A stretch of DNA of 47,500 nucleotides from Pseudolabrys sp. (GCA_026125895.1 JAHCKG010000010.1:1-47500), one strand, 5' to 3'. Positions 1 through 8,563 are shown, counted from the stretch's first letter. Translations and numbers: made by a program. The notes: generated by a model from the letters alone, not told the origin.

Positions 1-694
1 TCAGCAGATTGAGGTTGAAGCGCGCGGTGACGCCGCGGCTGTCGTTATAGGCGGCGTTGAGGAGGTCAGCCGGCTTGACGAGATCGGCGCCGACGATCAT
101 CAGCGCGCCGGCCCCGAGAATGTCTGCGGCGTTGCGCAGGAAGGCCGCGGCGGCATGCGGCTCGAAATTGCCGATCGTCGAGCCGGGAAAGAAGCCGACC
201 CGCACCGGCGCGGCCATTGCCTCACGCGGCAGCGGGAACCGCTGCGTAATGTCGGCGACAACCGGCACCACGGTGAGATGGGGAAAGTCGCGGCGCAGCG
301 CCTCCGCCTCCTGCACCAGCATCTCGCCGCTGATGTCGACCGAGACATAGGCGGCGAGCGGACCGACCGCCTGCAACAGAATGCGCGCCTTCTTGCTCGA
401 GCCGCTGCCGAACTCGACCACGGCCGCGCCGTCGGGAATGAGCGCCGCGATCTCCTTGGCGCGGTCGCGCAGGATGCTCATCTCGGCGCGCGTCGGATAG
501 TATTCCGGCGTCTCGGTGATCTCCTCGAACAGGATCGAGCCCGCCTCGTCGTAGAAATATTTCGGCGACAGTGCCTTCTGCGGCTTGCGGAAGCCGGCAA
601 TCACGTCGGCCGCGAAGGCCGCATTGGCCCCGCCTTGCGCGGCGTCCTGCGGGGAAAGCGGTTGATGGCGAATGGCGCGGGCGGCTGCTGTCAT
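1..694 (-). CDS. egtD: EgtD, L-histidine N-alpha-methyltransferase (3' end beyond window)
   Basis: Predicted SAM-dependent enzyme that trimethylates histidine to hercynine, the first step of ergothioneine synthesis. About 231 N-terminal residues are present; the C-terminal part lies left of base 1. The protein starts MTAAARAIRHQPLSPQD and contains KYFYDEAGSILFEEI, ETPEYYPTRAE, the SAM-binding segment VVEFGSGSSKK and FFPGSTIGNFEP, all hallmarks of this family. The start at 694 follows an AGAGG-like ribosome site. It lies 26 bases after the stop of egtB on the same strand, so the two are very probably co-transcribed as egtB-egtD. The edge truncation is an artefact of the window, not a broken gene. 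Confidence 0.93.
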   Translation of the reverse strand, partial: MTAAARAIRHQPLSPQDAAQGGANAAFAADVIAGFRKPQKALSPKYFYDEAGSILFEEITETPEYYPTRAEMSILRDRAKEIAALIPDGAAVVEFGSGSSKKARILLQAVGPLAAYVSVDISGEMLVQEAEALRRDFPHLTVVPVVADITQRFPLPREAMAAPVRVGFFPGSTIGNFEPHAAAAFLRNAADILGAGALMIVGADLVKPADLLNAAYNDSRGVTARFNLNLL

Positions 695-720
695 GATCGA
701 CGCCTCTTCAATGTCACTGG

Positions 721-1992
721 TCAGGGAAATTCGACGAGCCGCAGTCCGCTGAACTGCCAGCGCGACGGCGGATAAAAGAAATTGCGGTAGCTCGCGCGCT
801 CATGGCCGGCCGGCGTCGCCAGCGAGGAGCCGCGCAGCACCATCTGACTGACCATGAACTTGCCATTGTATTCGCCGAGCGCGCCCTCGGCGGCGCAGTA
901 GCCCGGATAAGGCAGATAGGCGCTGCGGGTCCATTGCCACAGCAGACCGAAGGCGTCGTCGAGCAGACCCTTGCGCGCCGCCACCTCCCACTCCTGCTCG
1001 CCCGGCAGATGCTTGCCGGCCCAGCGCGCGAAAGCGTCGGCCTCGTAGTAGCTGACATGGCGCACGGGATCGGCCGGATCGACCGGCTTCAGACCGGCGA
1101 GCGACATCGCGTGCCAGGCGCCATCGCGCTCGATCCAATAACCCGGCGCCTGCCAGCCTTCGTTCTGCACCGCGGCCCAGCCGTCGGACAGCCACAGCGA
1201 GGCGGTCGCGTAGCCGCCATCGGCGATGAAATCGAGCCAGTCGGCATTGCTTACCATCTGCCGGGCGATGCGCACGTCCTGCAGCAGCACCTGATGACGC
1301 GGATATTCGTTGTCGAAGCCGTAGCCTTCACCATCATGCCCGATCTCGTGAATGCCGCCGGGAAGTTCGACATAGCCACCCTGCGACAGCGCGCGCTTCG
1401 GCGCCCGCCACGCCGCGTCATAGGCCGGCCAGGTCGGGTTCTGCGCGAAGGCGTGCAGGATGTCGGTGAGCAGCAATTCCTGATGCTGCTGCTCGTGATG
1501 CAGGCCGATTTCGAGGATGCGAAAGAACTCGTCAGCCTGCGTGGCGGGCACCGTTTCGATCAGCCGCTCGACCGCGGCATCGACATGGGCGCGATAGGCG
1601 GTGACGTCTGCCGTGTTCGGCCGGGTGATCAGGCCGCGCTGCGGCCGCGCGTGGCGCGGGCCGGCGGCGACGTAATAGGAGTTGAACAGGAACGAGAACC
1701 GCGCGTCGTATTCCCGGTAAGACGCGTCGTTCGGCTTGACCAGGAAGGTCTCGAAGAACCACGTCACATGGGCGCGATGCCACTTGGTCGGGCTCGCATC
1801 CGCCATCGACTGCACGATCTGGTCTTCGGGCGACAACGGCGCCGCGCGCGCCTCGGTCTCATCCCGCACGGCGCGGAACGCCGCGCGCCAGAACGCGCGC
1901 TGGTCGTCGAGCGAGGCGCCGTCCGGCCGCGCCGCCGGATGGGCCTGCGCGCCGCGCACAACGGCCGTGGATTGTGCGGAGACTCTTGCCAT
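721..1992 (-). CDS. egtB: EgtB, ergothioneine biosynthesis iron-dependent sulfoxide synthase
   Basis: 423 residues. EgtB-type enzymes use non-haem iron and oxygen to join a thiol (gamma-glutamyl-cysteine or cysteine) to hercynine. An N-terminal DinB-like domain carries WHRAHVTWFFETF (about 71-83) and the HxxxHxE motif HEQQHQE (166-172). H75, H166 and H170 are the likely iron ligands. A C-terminal FGE-sulfatase-like domain contains PRHQVLLQDVRIARQMV and WQWTRSAYLPYPGY and ends FSGLRLVEFP, as usual for the family. The ATG at 1992 has an AGGGAG ribosome site. egtD follows 26 bases downstream. No egtC, egtA or egtE is visible, so the thiol donor cannot be decided here. Confidence 0.94.
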   Translation of the reverse strand: MARVSAQSTAVVRGAQAHPAARPDGASLDDQRAFWRAAFRAVRDETEARAAPLSPEDQIVQSMADASPTKWHRAHVTWFFETFLVKPNDASYREYDARFSFLFNSYYVAAGPRHARPQRGLITRPNTADVTAYRAHVDAAVERLIETVPATQADEFFRILEIGLHHEQQHQELLLTDILHAFAQNPTWPAYDAAWRAPKRALSQGGYVELPGGIHEIGHDGEGYGFDNEYPRHQVLLQDVRIARQMVSNADWLDFIADGGYATASLWLSDGWAAVQNEGWQAPGYWIERDGAWHAMSLAGLKPVDPADPVRHVSYYEADAFARWAGKHLPGEQEWEVAARKGLLDDAFGLLWQWTRSAYLPYPGYCAAEGALGEYNGKFMVSQMVLRGSSLATPAGHERASYRNFFYPPSRWQFSGLRLVEFP

Positions 1993-2303
1993 TGGCGTTG
2001 CGCTCCCTGCTGGGGCCGCCGCGCGCCCCGGACAATTTCAGGGGGACATATAAGTCCCGGCGGATGGATTGCCATGCATCCGACCGGCCATGGATTCTCA
2101 TTCTCACGGCCGGCATGACTGCGATTGTTTCATCCGCAGCCGCATCGGGCAACCCGTCAATGCCGATATTCGCGCCATGCCTTCCGGTCAGGGGCGACGC
2201 GCGATAACAATCTCGCGAGATGGCGAGACGGCGTGGCGCATTCGCGGCGAAGGCGTGAACGAATTGCGATGTCGCGCGTTACGGAAGTTGGCCTTCGGGG
2301 AAC
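1993..2303. other. Intergenic region upstream of egtB; possible promoter dyad
   Basis: This 311-base stretch lies between the start of egtB and the stop of the RND pump gene. No convincing gene is seen. Reading toward egtB there is a TTATAT -10-like hexamer (2052-2047) inside a dyad with arms GGGAC and GTCCC (2043-2058), about 55 bases upstream of the egtB start. No good -35 hexamer goes with it, so promoter and operator are only suggestions. Confidence 0.3.
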
Positions 2304-5300
2304 CTAGCGGCCCCACCGCGGCGTCAGCCGGCTCAGCATCGCGCGCGGCCAGTTTCGCAGCGTCGTCGCGCGCAGCCGCGCCAGGTTCCGCCGCCGCCAC
2401 TCCGCCATGCGCTCGATCAGCAGCAGCGCCGCCGGCGTGACGATCAGCGTCAGCACCGTCGCGAAGCCGAGGCCGAACACGATCGCGGTGGACAGATGGA
2501 TCCACCACTGCGTCGACGGCGCGCCGATCGTGACCTCGCGCATCATGAAGTCGAGATTGATGCCGAAGGCGATCGGCAGCACGCCGAGGATCGCGGTCAC
2601 CGCGGTCAGCAGCACCGGGCGCGTGCGCTCGCGGCAGGTCTCGATCACCGCGTCATAGGCGCTCTGGCCTTCCCGCCGCAGCCGGTCGTAGGTGTCGATC
2701 AGCACGATGTTGTTGTTGACGATGACGCCGGCATTGGCGATGACGCCGATGCCGGTCATCACCACGCCGAACGCCTGCCCCATGATCAGCAGGCCCATCA
2801 TCACGCCGATGGTCGACAGCACCACCGCGGTCATGACGAGGCCGACCGAGGTCAGGCGGTTGAACTGCGCGAGCAGGATCGCGAAAATCAGGAACAGCGC
2901 GGTGCCGAACGCCTTCATCAGGAAGGCCGAGGCCTTTTCGCGCTCCTCGTCCTCGCCCTTGAGCTTGAAGGTGACGCCGGGGCCGAGATCGGTCTTGCCG
3001 AGCTCCGCCGTGATCTCCTGCTGCACCTTGGCGGTCGGCACGCCCTCGGCGACGTTGGAGGCGACCGTCATCACCCGGTGGCCGTCGACGCGGTTGAGAT
3101 AACCGACGCGCGGCGCCGGCTCCCGCTTGACGAAATTGCCGATCGGCACGCTGCCGCCGTTGAGGTTGACGCGCAGCTCGTCGATCTGGTCGAGGCTGCG
3201 CCGCTCCGGCGGGAAGCGCACGATGATGTCGACCGGCTTGTCGCTTTCGGCCGGCCGGTACTCGCTGACCTTCATGCCGTTGGTGACGAGCTGCACCGCG
3301 CTGCCGACGGTCGAGACCGCGGCGCCGTATTTCGCCGCTTCCGCCTTGTCGACGGTGATGCGCCAGTCGATGCCCGGCAGCGGCAAGCCGTCGTCGAGAT
3401 CGCGAATGTCGCTGCGCTTGGCGAGGATCGCCGCGACCTTCTTCGCCGCCGGCTCGAGCGCCGACGGCTCGACCGAGGCGAGCTGCACCTGGATCGGCTT
3501 GCCGGTCGGCGGCCCGCCGCGCGGCGCCGTCACCTCGACCATGATGCCGGGGATGTCCGCGGTCTTCTCGCGGATCGCGTCCATGATCTCGTGCGCCTTC
3601 GGCCGCTGCTTCCAGTCGACGAATTCGAACTGGATGACGCCGATGGTGTCCTCGGTGATTTCGTTGGAGCCGCGCGGCTGCTCGCCGATCCGGGTGTAGA
3701 CGGTCTTCAGCGTGTCGAAATCGAGCACGCGCTTTTCGACCTGGCCGACCAGCCGGTTCTTCTCGTCGAGCGAGAGATTGCCGCGAGCGTGGATGATGAC
3801 CTGCCCGTAGTCGGGCTCGACGTTCGGGAAGAACTCGACGCCGTTGCCGAGCTTGGCATAGGCGACCTGCACCACCACCAGCAGCGCGGCGGCCGAGATC
3901 AGCACCATGCCGGGCCGGCGCAGCGCGAAGCGCACGAACCGCATATAGGGGCCGCGGTCGGCCATGCGCTCGTCATGCGGGATCGGCGCCGCCTTGCCGA
4001 GCAGCGAGCCGAGCGTCGGCGTGAAGATCAGCGCGACCACCAGCGAGGCCGACAGCGTCGCGATCAGCGTGATCGGCAGATATTTCATGAACTCGCCGAC
4101 GATGCCCGGCCAGAACAACAGCGGCGAGAACGCCGCGACGCGCGTCGCGGTGGCCGCCACCACCGGGCCCGACATGCGCACCGCCGCCGTCGTATAGGCC
4201 TCGCGTGGCGACATGCCCTCGGACATCCGCCGCTCGGCATATTCCGAGACGATGATGGCGTCGTCGACCAGCATGCCGACCGCGAGAATGAGCGAGAACA
4301 GCACGACGATGTTGACGGTCAACCCCGCGAGCTGCAGCGCGAGCACGCCGGTCAGGAACGACACCGGAATGGCGATGCCGATGAACAGCGAGGCGCGGAA
4401 GCCGAGGATGAACAGGATGATGACGACGACCAGCAGCACGCCCATCACCACCGAGTTCTGCAGGTCCGCCAGCATGCTGCGGATGTCCTTCGACTTGTCC
4501 TGCGTGAAGGACACCTGCACGGCGCTGGGCCACCGCCCTTTCATCTGCTCGACCAGCTTCTTCACGCCGTCGACCGTCTCGATCAGGTTGGCGCCGGTGC
4601 GCTTCGACACTTCGATGGTCATCGCCGGGCGGCCGTTGACGCGCGTGATCGAGGTCGCGTCCTTGAAGGTCGGGCGCACCGTGGCGATGTCGCCGAGCGA
4701 CACCGAGGCGCCGGCCGTCGAGGCGATCGGGATATTGAGCATGTCCTGCGGCCGCTCGATCAGGCCGGGGACCTTGACCGCAAAGCGGCCTGTCGCGCTT
4801 TCCAGCGCGCCGGCGGCGATCAGGCTGTTGGACTGCTGCGTCACCTGGATGAGCTGGTCGAGCGAGATGCCGTAGCTCTTCATCAGCATCGGCTCGGCGA
4901 CGACCTCGACCGCCTCGTCGCGGGCGCCGCGCAGTTCGGCCTTGAGCACGCCGGGCTGCTGTTCGATCTGATTCTTGGCTTCGCGCGCAATATGCAGCAG
5001 CGAGCGCTCCGGCACGTTGCCGGCCAGCGTCACCACCAGCACCGGATAGAGCGAGAGATTGACCTCCTGCACCGACGGCTCGTCGGCGTCCTTGGGCAGG
5101 TCGTGCTTGGCCTGATCGACCTTGGCGCGCACGTCGGCGAGCGCCGCGTCGGAATTGAAGCCGGCTTCGAATTCGAGCAGCACATAGCCGCCGCCCTCGT
5201 AGCCGGTGGCGCGCATTTCCTTGACGTTCGACACCGACTTGAGCTGCGTCTCGACCGGGCGGATCAGCAGGCGCTCGGCGTCCTCGGGGCTGATGCCGCG

Positions 5301-5456
5301 CTGCGTAAGCTGCACATAGATGATCGGCACCTTGACGTCGGGTTCGGCTTCTTTGGGGATCGTGACATAGGCGATCAGACCCGCCACCAGAAGGAAGGCG
5401 AGCGTCGCCAGCGTCAGCCGCGCATGCGAGATGGCGTAATTGATGAAGCCGCTCAT
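2304..5456 (-). CDS. RND efflux pump, inner-membrane permease (AcrB/HAE1 type)
   Basis: 1050 residues, normal for an RND permease. The inner-membrane trimer exports drugs, solvents or other toxic compounds using the proton gradient. The N-terminal helix (about 13-33) is followed by IPKEAEPDVKVP, the usual start of the first periplasmic loop. The membrane block around 335-500 contains AVGMLVDDAIIVSEY, with the paired aspartates D398 and D399 that relay protons. A second loop and membrane block follow, including a VIVNNNIVLIDTYDR segment. It is the last gene of a minus-strand set tetR-adaptor-pump, separated from the adaptor gene by a palindromic repeat. No outer-membrane channel gene is adjacent. 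Substrate unknown. Confidence 0.95.
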   Translation of the reverse strand: MSGFINYAISHARLTLATLAFLLVAGLIAYVTIPKEAEPDVKVPIIYVQLTQRGISPEDAERLLIRPVETQLKSVSNVKEMRATGYEGGGYVLLEFEAGFNSDAALADVRAKVDQAKHDLPKDADEPSVQEVNLSLYPVLVVTLAGNVPERSLLHIAREAKNQIEQQPGVLKAELRGARDEAVEVVAEPMLMKSYGISLDQLIQVTQQSNSLIAAGALESATGRFAVKVPGLIERPQDMLNIPIASTAGASVSLGDIATVRPTFKDATSITRVNGRPAMTIEVSKRTGANLIETVDGVKKLVEQMKGRWPSAVQVSFTQDKSKDIRSMLADLQNSVVMGVLLVVVIILFILGFRASLFIGIAIPVSFLTGVLALQLAGLTVNIVVLFSLILAVGMLVDDAIIVSEYAERRMSEGMSPREAYTTAAVRMSGPVVAATATRVAAFSPLLFWPGIVGEFMKYLPITLIATLSASLVVALIFTPTLGSLLGKAAPIPHDERMADRGPYMRFVRFALRRPGMVLISAAALLVVVQVAYAKLGNGVEFFPNVEPDYGQVIIHARGNLSLDEKNRLVGQVEKRVLDFDTLKTVYTRIGEQPRGSNEITEDTIGVIQFEFVDWKQRPKAHEIMDAIREKTADIPGIMVEVTAPRGGPPTGKPIQVQLASVEPSALEPAAKKVAAILAKRSDIRDLDDGLPLPGIDWRITVDKAEAAKYGAAVSTVGSAVQLVTNGMKVSEYRPAESDKPVDIIVRFPPERRSLDQIDELRVNLNGGSVPIGNFVKREPAPRVGYLNRVDGHRVMTVASNVAEGVPTAKVQQEITAELGKTDLGPGVTFKLKGEDEEREKASAFLMKAFGTALFLIFAILLAQFNRLTSVGLVMTAVVLSTIGVMMGLLIMGQAFGVVMTGIGVIANAGVIVNNNIVLIDTYDRLRREGQSAYDAVIETCRERTRPVLLTAVTAILGVLPIAFGINLDFMMREVTIGAPSTQWWIHLSTAIVFGLGFATVLTLIVTPAALLLIERMAEWRRRNLARLRATTLRNWPRAMLSRLTPRWGR

Positions 5457-5479
5457 TTTGACAGTCGCCTTGTCATCTC

Positions 5480-5571
5480 CCGCTCACCCCCGCGCAAGCG
5501 GGGGTCCAGAAAGCGGCATGTTGCGTCCACTGTTGCAAAGACTGGGTCCCCGCTTCCGCGGGGATGAGCGG
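5480..5571. repeat. Palindromic intergenic repeat, family A, copy 1
   Basis: The element is bounded by CCGCTCA (5480-5486) and its inverse TGAGCGG (5565-5571). It contains two hairpins, CCCCCGC-gcaa-GCGGGGG (5487-5504) and CCCCGC-ttcc-GCGGGG (5548-5563). It sits between the adaptor and pump genes of one operon. A second copy lies at 13712-13794. REP-like in architecture; it could also affect message stability between the two genes. Confidence 0.8.
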
Positions 5572-5597
5572 AGCTAACGGCTCTGCCCCAGCACCAC

Positions 5598-6695
5598 TCA
5601 CTTCGCCGCCGTTTCGCTCGGCGCCTGTTCGGCCTCGACCACCTGGCCTTCGCGCACGAAGTCCTGGCCGCGCACGATGATGCGCGTACCGTCCTCGAGA
5701 CCCGAGAGCCACATCGTGTTCTGGCGGTCCTCGACGATCTTCACCGGCACGAACTGCACCTTGGACTGCGCATCGACGACGCGCACGCCGATGTCGCCGG
5801 CCGACGAGATGGTCAGCGCCGAACGCGGCACTTTCGCCGACGGCACCGCCTGCAACGACACCACCACTTCGGCGGTGATGCCGTCCGGGATCTTGCCGTC
5901 GGGATTGCTCATCTCGACTTCGACCCGATAGGTGCGCGTCGTCGCGCTCGCCGACTTCGACACGTAGCGGACGCGGCCCTGAACGGTCTGGCCTGTGATC
6001 AGCTTGACGTCGGCCGATTCGCCGACCTTGACGCCGGCGAGCTTGCGCTCCGACACCTCGACCACCGCCAGCATCGGGTCGAGCGCGACCAGCGTCGCGA
6101 TCTCCTTGCCGGCCATCGAGAACGCGGCGCCGCCGACTTCCGCCGGCACATCGGTGATGACGCCGGCCCACGGCGCGCGGACGATCGAGCGATCGAGCTC
6201 GGCGCGGGCGGCGCTGAGCGAAGCTTCCGCCGCCTTGAACTGCGATTCCAGATTGACCATGTCGAGCTTCGGCAACGCGCCGCTCTGGATCAGCGTACGC
6301 TTGGCCTCGAGCTCGGCGCGGCGCTGTTCGACCAGCGCTTCGGCCTGCGCCACTTGCGCCTTGCGGGCGTCGTCGGACAGCACGGCGACGACTTCGTCCT
6401 TCTCGACGTGCTGGCCGCGCTTGACGCGCAATTCGGTGAGCGTGCCGCCGGTACGCGCCGTGATATTCACCTTGTGGTCGGCCTCGGTGCGGCCCGACAA
6501 GGTCAGCGTCGGCGAGTGCGGCGCGATCGCCACCGGCATGACGGAAACGCGAAACGCCGGCTGCTTGGCCGCTTCGCTGGTGCGCACCGCCGCCTGACCT
6601 TCCGCGCTGTCATGCGGCAGAAGATGTCCCGACGCGATCCAGAGCACCGCGGCAAGAACGATGCCGACGGCCGTGATACGACTTCCCTTCATCAT
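5598..6695 (-). CDS. RND efflux periplasmic adaptor (HlyD/MFP family)
   Basis: 365 residues, typical of membrane fusion proteins that bridge an RND pump to an outer-membrane channel. An N-terminal membrane anchor or signal segment (about 7-27) is followed by a barrel/lipoyl half-motif containing LTLSGRTEADHKVNITARTG. Next comes a helical hairpin rich in Ala, Glu and Gln (about 105-155), the matching lipoyl half IVRAPWAGVITDVPAEVG, and a beta-barrel and membrane-proximal domain. The first ATG overlaps the stop of tetR by four bases (ATGA), so translation is probably coupled. A second ATG follows immediately. The pump gene lies 141 bases downstream. Confidence 0.93.
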   Translation of the reverse strand: MMKGSRITAVGIVLAAVLWIASGHLLPHDSAEGQAAVRTSEAAKQPAFRVSVMPVAIAPHSPTLTLSGRTEADHKVNITARTGGTLTELRVKRGQHVEKDEVVAVLSDDARKAQVAQAEALVEQRRAELEAKRTLIQSGALPKLDMVNLESQFKAAEASLSAARAELDRSIVRAPWAGVITDVPAEVGGAAFSMAGKEIATLVALDPMLAVVEVSERKLAGVKVGESADVKLITGQTVQGRVRYVSKSASATTRTYRVEVEMSNPDGKIPDGITAEVVVSLQAVPSAKVPRSALTISSAGDIGVRVVDAQSKVQFVPVKIVEDRQNTMWLSGLEDGTRIIVRGQDFVREGQVVEAEQAPSETAAK

Positions 6696-7321
6696 GACTT
6701 CGCCCCATCGCCGCCGGCGTCCGTTTTCTTCGGAACGGCCAGCAGCCCATGCACCATGTTGAGAATGAGTGGCAGCGCCTCTTCGGCGCTGAATTTCGGA
6801 TCGACCGAGCGGCGCCAGGACATGCCGTCGCCGATCGCCAGCAGCAGGCCGGCGACGGCCTGCGGATCGAGGTCGGCGCGGATCTCGCCGCGCTCCGCCG
6901 CGCTCTGCAGCATCGCGGCCATACGCTCGCGGATATCGTTTTCGATGGACTGGTAGAGCTGGCGGATGTCCGGATGACGGCGGCTCTCGGCCATGATCTC
7001 GGCGCAGATGCTCACTTCATCGTCGGTGCGATCGACGAGGTGATATTGCGCGAGACCCGCGAGCGCCTCGAAGAACTCGGGCGCTTCCTGAACCTGATTG
7101 AAGCTGTCCACCGCGTCGGCGCGGTTGCGCTCGCAGATGCCGGCGATCAGCGCTTCCTTGGACGGGAAATAGCGATACAGGTTGCCGGGGCTCATGCCGG
7201 CTTCGGTGCAGATGTCCTGCATCGAGGCGCGGTGAAAGCCGGCGCGGGCAAAGCAGCGCTCGGCCGCGTCGAGGATTTCGGCGCGGCGGTCCGATTGCCG
7301 CTGCAGGTTGGGCTGCCGCAT
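6692..7321 (-). CDS. TetR/AcrR-family repressor of the efflux operon
   Basis: 209 residues. The N-terminal helix-turn-helix spans roughly 14-58 (RRAEILDAAERCFARAGF, then SMQDICTEAGMSPGNLYRYF), the classic TetR signature. The rest is a helical ligand-binding and dimerisation domain. It is the first gene of the operon and overlaps the adaptor gene by four bases. A strong promoter with the palindrome TGAACGTTCA lies about 100 bases upstream, so self-repression relieved by a pump substrate is the simplest model. The ligand cannot be told from sequence. Confidence 0.93.
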   Translation of the reverse strand: MRQPNLQRQSDRRAEILDAAERCFARAGFHRASMQDICTEAGMSPGNLYRYFPSKEALIAGICERNRADAVDSFNQVQEAPEFFEALAGLAQYHLVDRTDDEVSICAEIMAESRRHPDIRQLYQSIENDIRERMAAMLQSAAERGEIRADLDPQAVAGLLLAIGDGMSWRRSVDPKFSAEEALPLILNMVHGLLAVPKKTDAGGDGAKS

Positions 7322-7420
7322 GACGTCTCCCAGCGGGCGTCGCCGCCCGGATGGCTCGCTGATCCGGATACGCTCGGGCGACGCATGCGCGAGAGCGCGG
7401 CGCCGCCACGATAATGAGAA

Positions 7421-7461
7421 TGAACGTTCACTCTATAAGTCGGTAGCGCTGCACCTGTCAA
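7421..7461 (-). promoter_or_regulatory. Promoter and TetR operator of the efflux operon
   Basis: Reading leftward, TTGACA (7461-7456) is followed after 17 bases by TTATAG (7438-7433), a near-consensus sigma-70 promoter. Directly downstream is the perfect palindrome TGAACGTTCA (7430-7421), where transcription would begin. AcrR-like TetR proteins commonly bind such sites. The -35 hexamer forms one half of the 12-base palindrome TGTCAATTGACA (7456-7467), so an equivalent hexamer also faces the other way. Confidence 0.75.
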
Positions 7462-7501
7462 TTGACATTCGATCCGGCTTTCCGCGCAGCGGCTGCGGCA
7501 G

Positions 7502-7530
7502 TTGACCGCCCCCCGGGGCGGGCCATAGGG
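7502..7530 (+). promoter_or_regulatory. Candidate crcB promoter
   Basis: TTGACC (7502-7507), a 16-base spacer and CATAGG (7524-7529) would start a transcript near 7535, just before the riboswitch aptamer. The -10 hexamer is poor; the call rests mainly on position. An alternative -35, TTGACA at 7462-7467, has no usable -10 partner. Confidence 0.35.
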
Positions 7531-7540
7531 TCGCCGTGAT

Positions 7541-7588
7541 GGGGATGGGGTCCCCCGATAACCGCCGGAATGGCTGATGACTCCTGCC
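7541..7588 (+). promoter_or_regulatory. Fluoride riboswitch (crcB motif) aptamer
   Basis: The segment matches the known fluoride aptamer in order: GGGGATGGGGTCCCCC (5' stem with the GATG element), AACCGCC, a short loop, then TGGCTGATGACTCCTGCC. The GGCTGATG and ACTCCT stretches are strongly conserved in this RNA class. It lies 100 bases upstream of crcB on the same strand, the classical arrangement. Fluoride binding is expected to raise expression of the exporter. Confidence 0.93.
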
Positions 7589-7668
7589 GGATGCAAAACG
7601 CGAGGCCGCGACGGCCCCGCGAATGGCAGGAGTCCAACCGTTTCAGGCGGTTTTTTGCCGCCCGAAAC
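7579..7668 (+). terminator. Expression platform of the fluoride riboswitch
   Basis: GACTCCTGCC (7579-7588), the 3' strand of the aptamer, is exactly complementary to GGCAGGAGTC (7625-7634), so the aptamer and a long downstream hairpin exclude each other. Next come AACCG-tttcagg-CGGTT (7636-7652) ending in a run of six T (7651-7656), a short terminator-like hairpin. A competing longer hairpin, with arms GTTTCAGGCGG (7640-7650) and CCGCCCGAAAC (7658-7668), would hold the T run in its loop. The pairings are read directly; the switching order is inferred. Confidence 0.55.
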
Positions 7669-7687
7669 CCAGGAACGGGTGAAACAG

Positions 7688-8062
7688 ATGCTTTATCTCG
7701 TCGTCTTTCTCGGTGGCGGCATCGGCGCGGCGCTGCGGCACGGGATCAACATCGCGGCCGCCCGGCTGTTCGGAACCTCATTCCCGTACGGGACGCTGAC
7801 GGTGAACGTGGTCGGCTCGCTGGTCATGGGGCTGCTGACCGCCTATTTCGCCTTCAAAATCGAGATGCCCCAGCATTGGCGGTTCTTCCTGACCACCGGC
7901 ATCCTCGGCGGCTTCACTACCTTCTCGACCTTTTCGCTCGATGTGGCCGTGCTTTACGAGCGCGGCGAGGTCGCCCTGGCGGGCCTCTATGTGCTGATCT
8001 CGGTCATCGTCTCGGTCGCAGCGCTCTTTGCCGGCCTGGCGCTGGTGCGCAGCCTCACCTGA
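7688..8062 (+). CDS. crcB: CrcB/Fluc fluoride ion channel
   Basis: 124 residues, four membrane segments, the normal length for a single-domain Fluc channel that works as a dual-topology dimer to expel fluoride. Family marks are GGGIGAALRH near the N-terminus, TLTVNVVGSLVMG with the conserved Asn40, and TGILGGFTTFSTFS (70-83) with the Phe/Thr residues that line the pore. The reading frame is open upstream to 7577, but that part overlaps the riboswitch, so the ATG at 7688 is chosen. A small GC-rich hairpin (8063-8077) follows the stop without a T run. Confidence 0.95.
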   Translation: MLYLVVFLGGGIGAALRHGINIAAARLFGTSFPYGTLTVNVVGSLVMGLLTAYFAFKIEMPQHWRFFLTTGILGGFTTFSTFSLDVAVLYERGEVALAGLYVLISVIVSVAALFAGLALVRSLT

Positions 8063-8211
8063 GCACCGCGCCGGTGCGGCAATTTGTTCAAGGATTTCAT
8101 GCGATTGAGCCGCGCCGGCTGGCGTGTTAGCTTGCCTTAAACTGATCGCAAATTGCGAGCAGAAGGCCGCGCAAGGCGACGGCTTTGGGGAAAGCCGGAG
8201 GAGAGACGATC

Positions 8212-8463
8212 GTGATCAGGCTCTTGTTCTCAGCCCTGGTGCTGGCGGGTCTGCTGGCCCAGCCGGCTTTTGCGCAGAACGGGCGCAAGCCGTTCAGCGC
8301 CATGTCGGACGAGGAAAAGGCGAACGCGAAAATCGCGGAGTCGGTCGACGCGCAGTATCGCAACGCGCTCAAGAACACCGACAAGACCGCGAATGAAATC
8401 TCGGTCGATCCGTGGTCGAACATGCGCGGCACGGAAACCTCTCCGGCCAAGAAGAAGAAATAA
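8212..8463 (+). CDS. Small secreted/periplasmic protein, unknown function
   Basis: 83 residues from a GTG start preceded by a strong GGAGGAG ribosome site. The N-terminus is a clear signal peptide (IRLLFSALVLAGLLAQPAFA, then AQN). The mature part, of about 60 residues, contains MSDEEKANAKIAESVDAQYR and DPWSNMRG and ends in a lysine run (AKKKK). I do not recognise a domain. Such short proteins are often conserved among related alphaproteobacteria. The reading frame extends further upstream from a TTG, but signal peptide and ribosome site favour the GTG. Confidence 0.72.
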   Translation: MIRLLFSALVLAGLLAQPAFAQNGRKPFSAMSDEEKANAKIAESVDAQYRNALKNTDKTANEISVDPWSNMRGTETSPAKKKK

Positions 8464-8563
8464 GCCCGCCTGCCCCATCTCGGCCGGACCGACGGCCGCC
8501 GCATTCCCGGCCCGCGGGGGACCGGGTTGCAAACAGCATCACCGGTGTGAGAGAAGCCCCGCC

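Noticed and set aside
2496-5567. A 1023-residue open frame on the plus strand, opposite the RND pump gene
   Set aside because: Extremely rich in Asp, His, Arg and Gln with no domain; the typical shadow of a GC-rich gene on the opposite strand.
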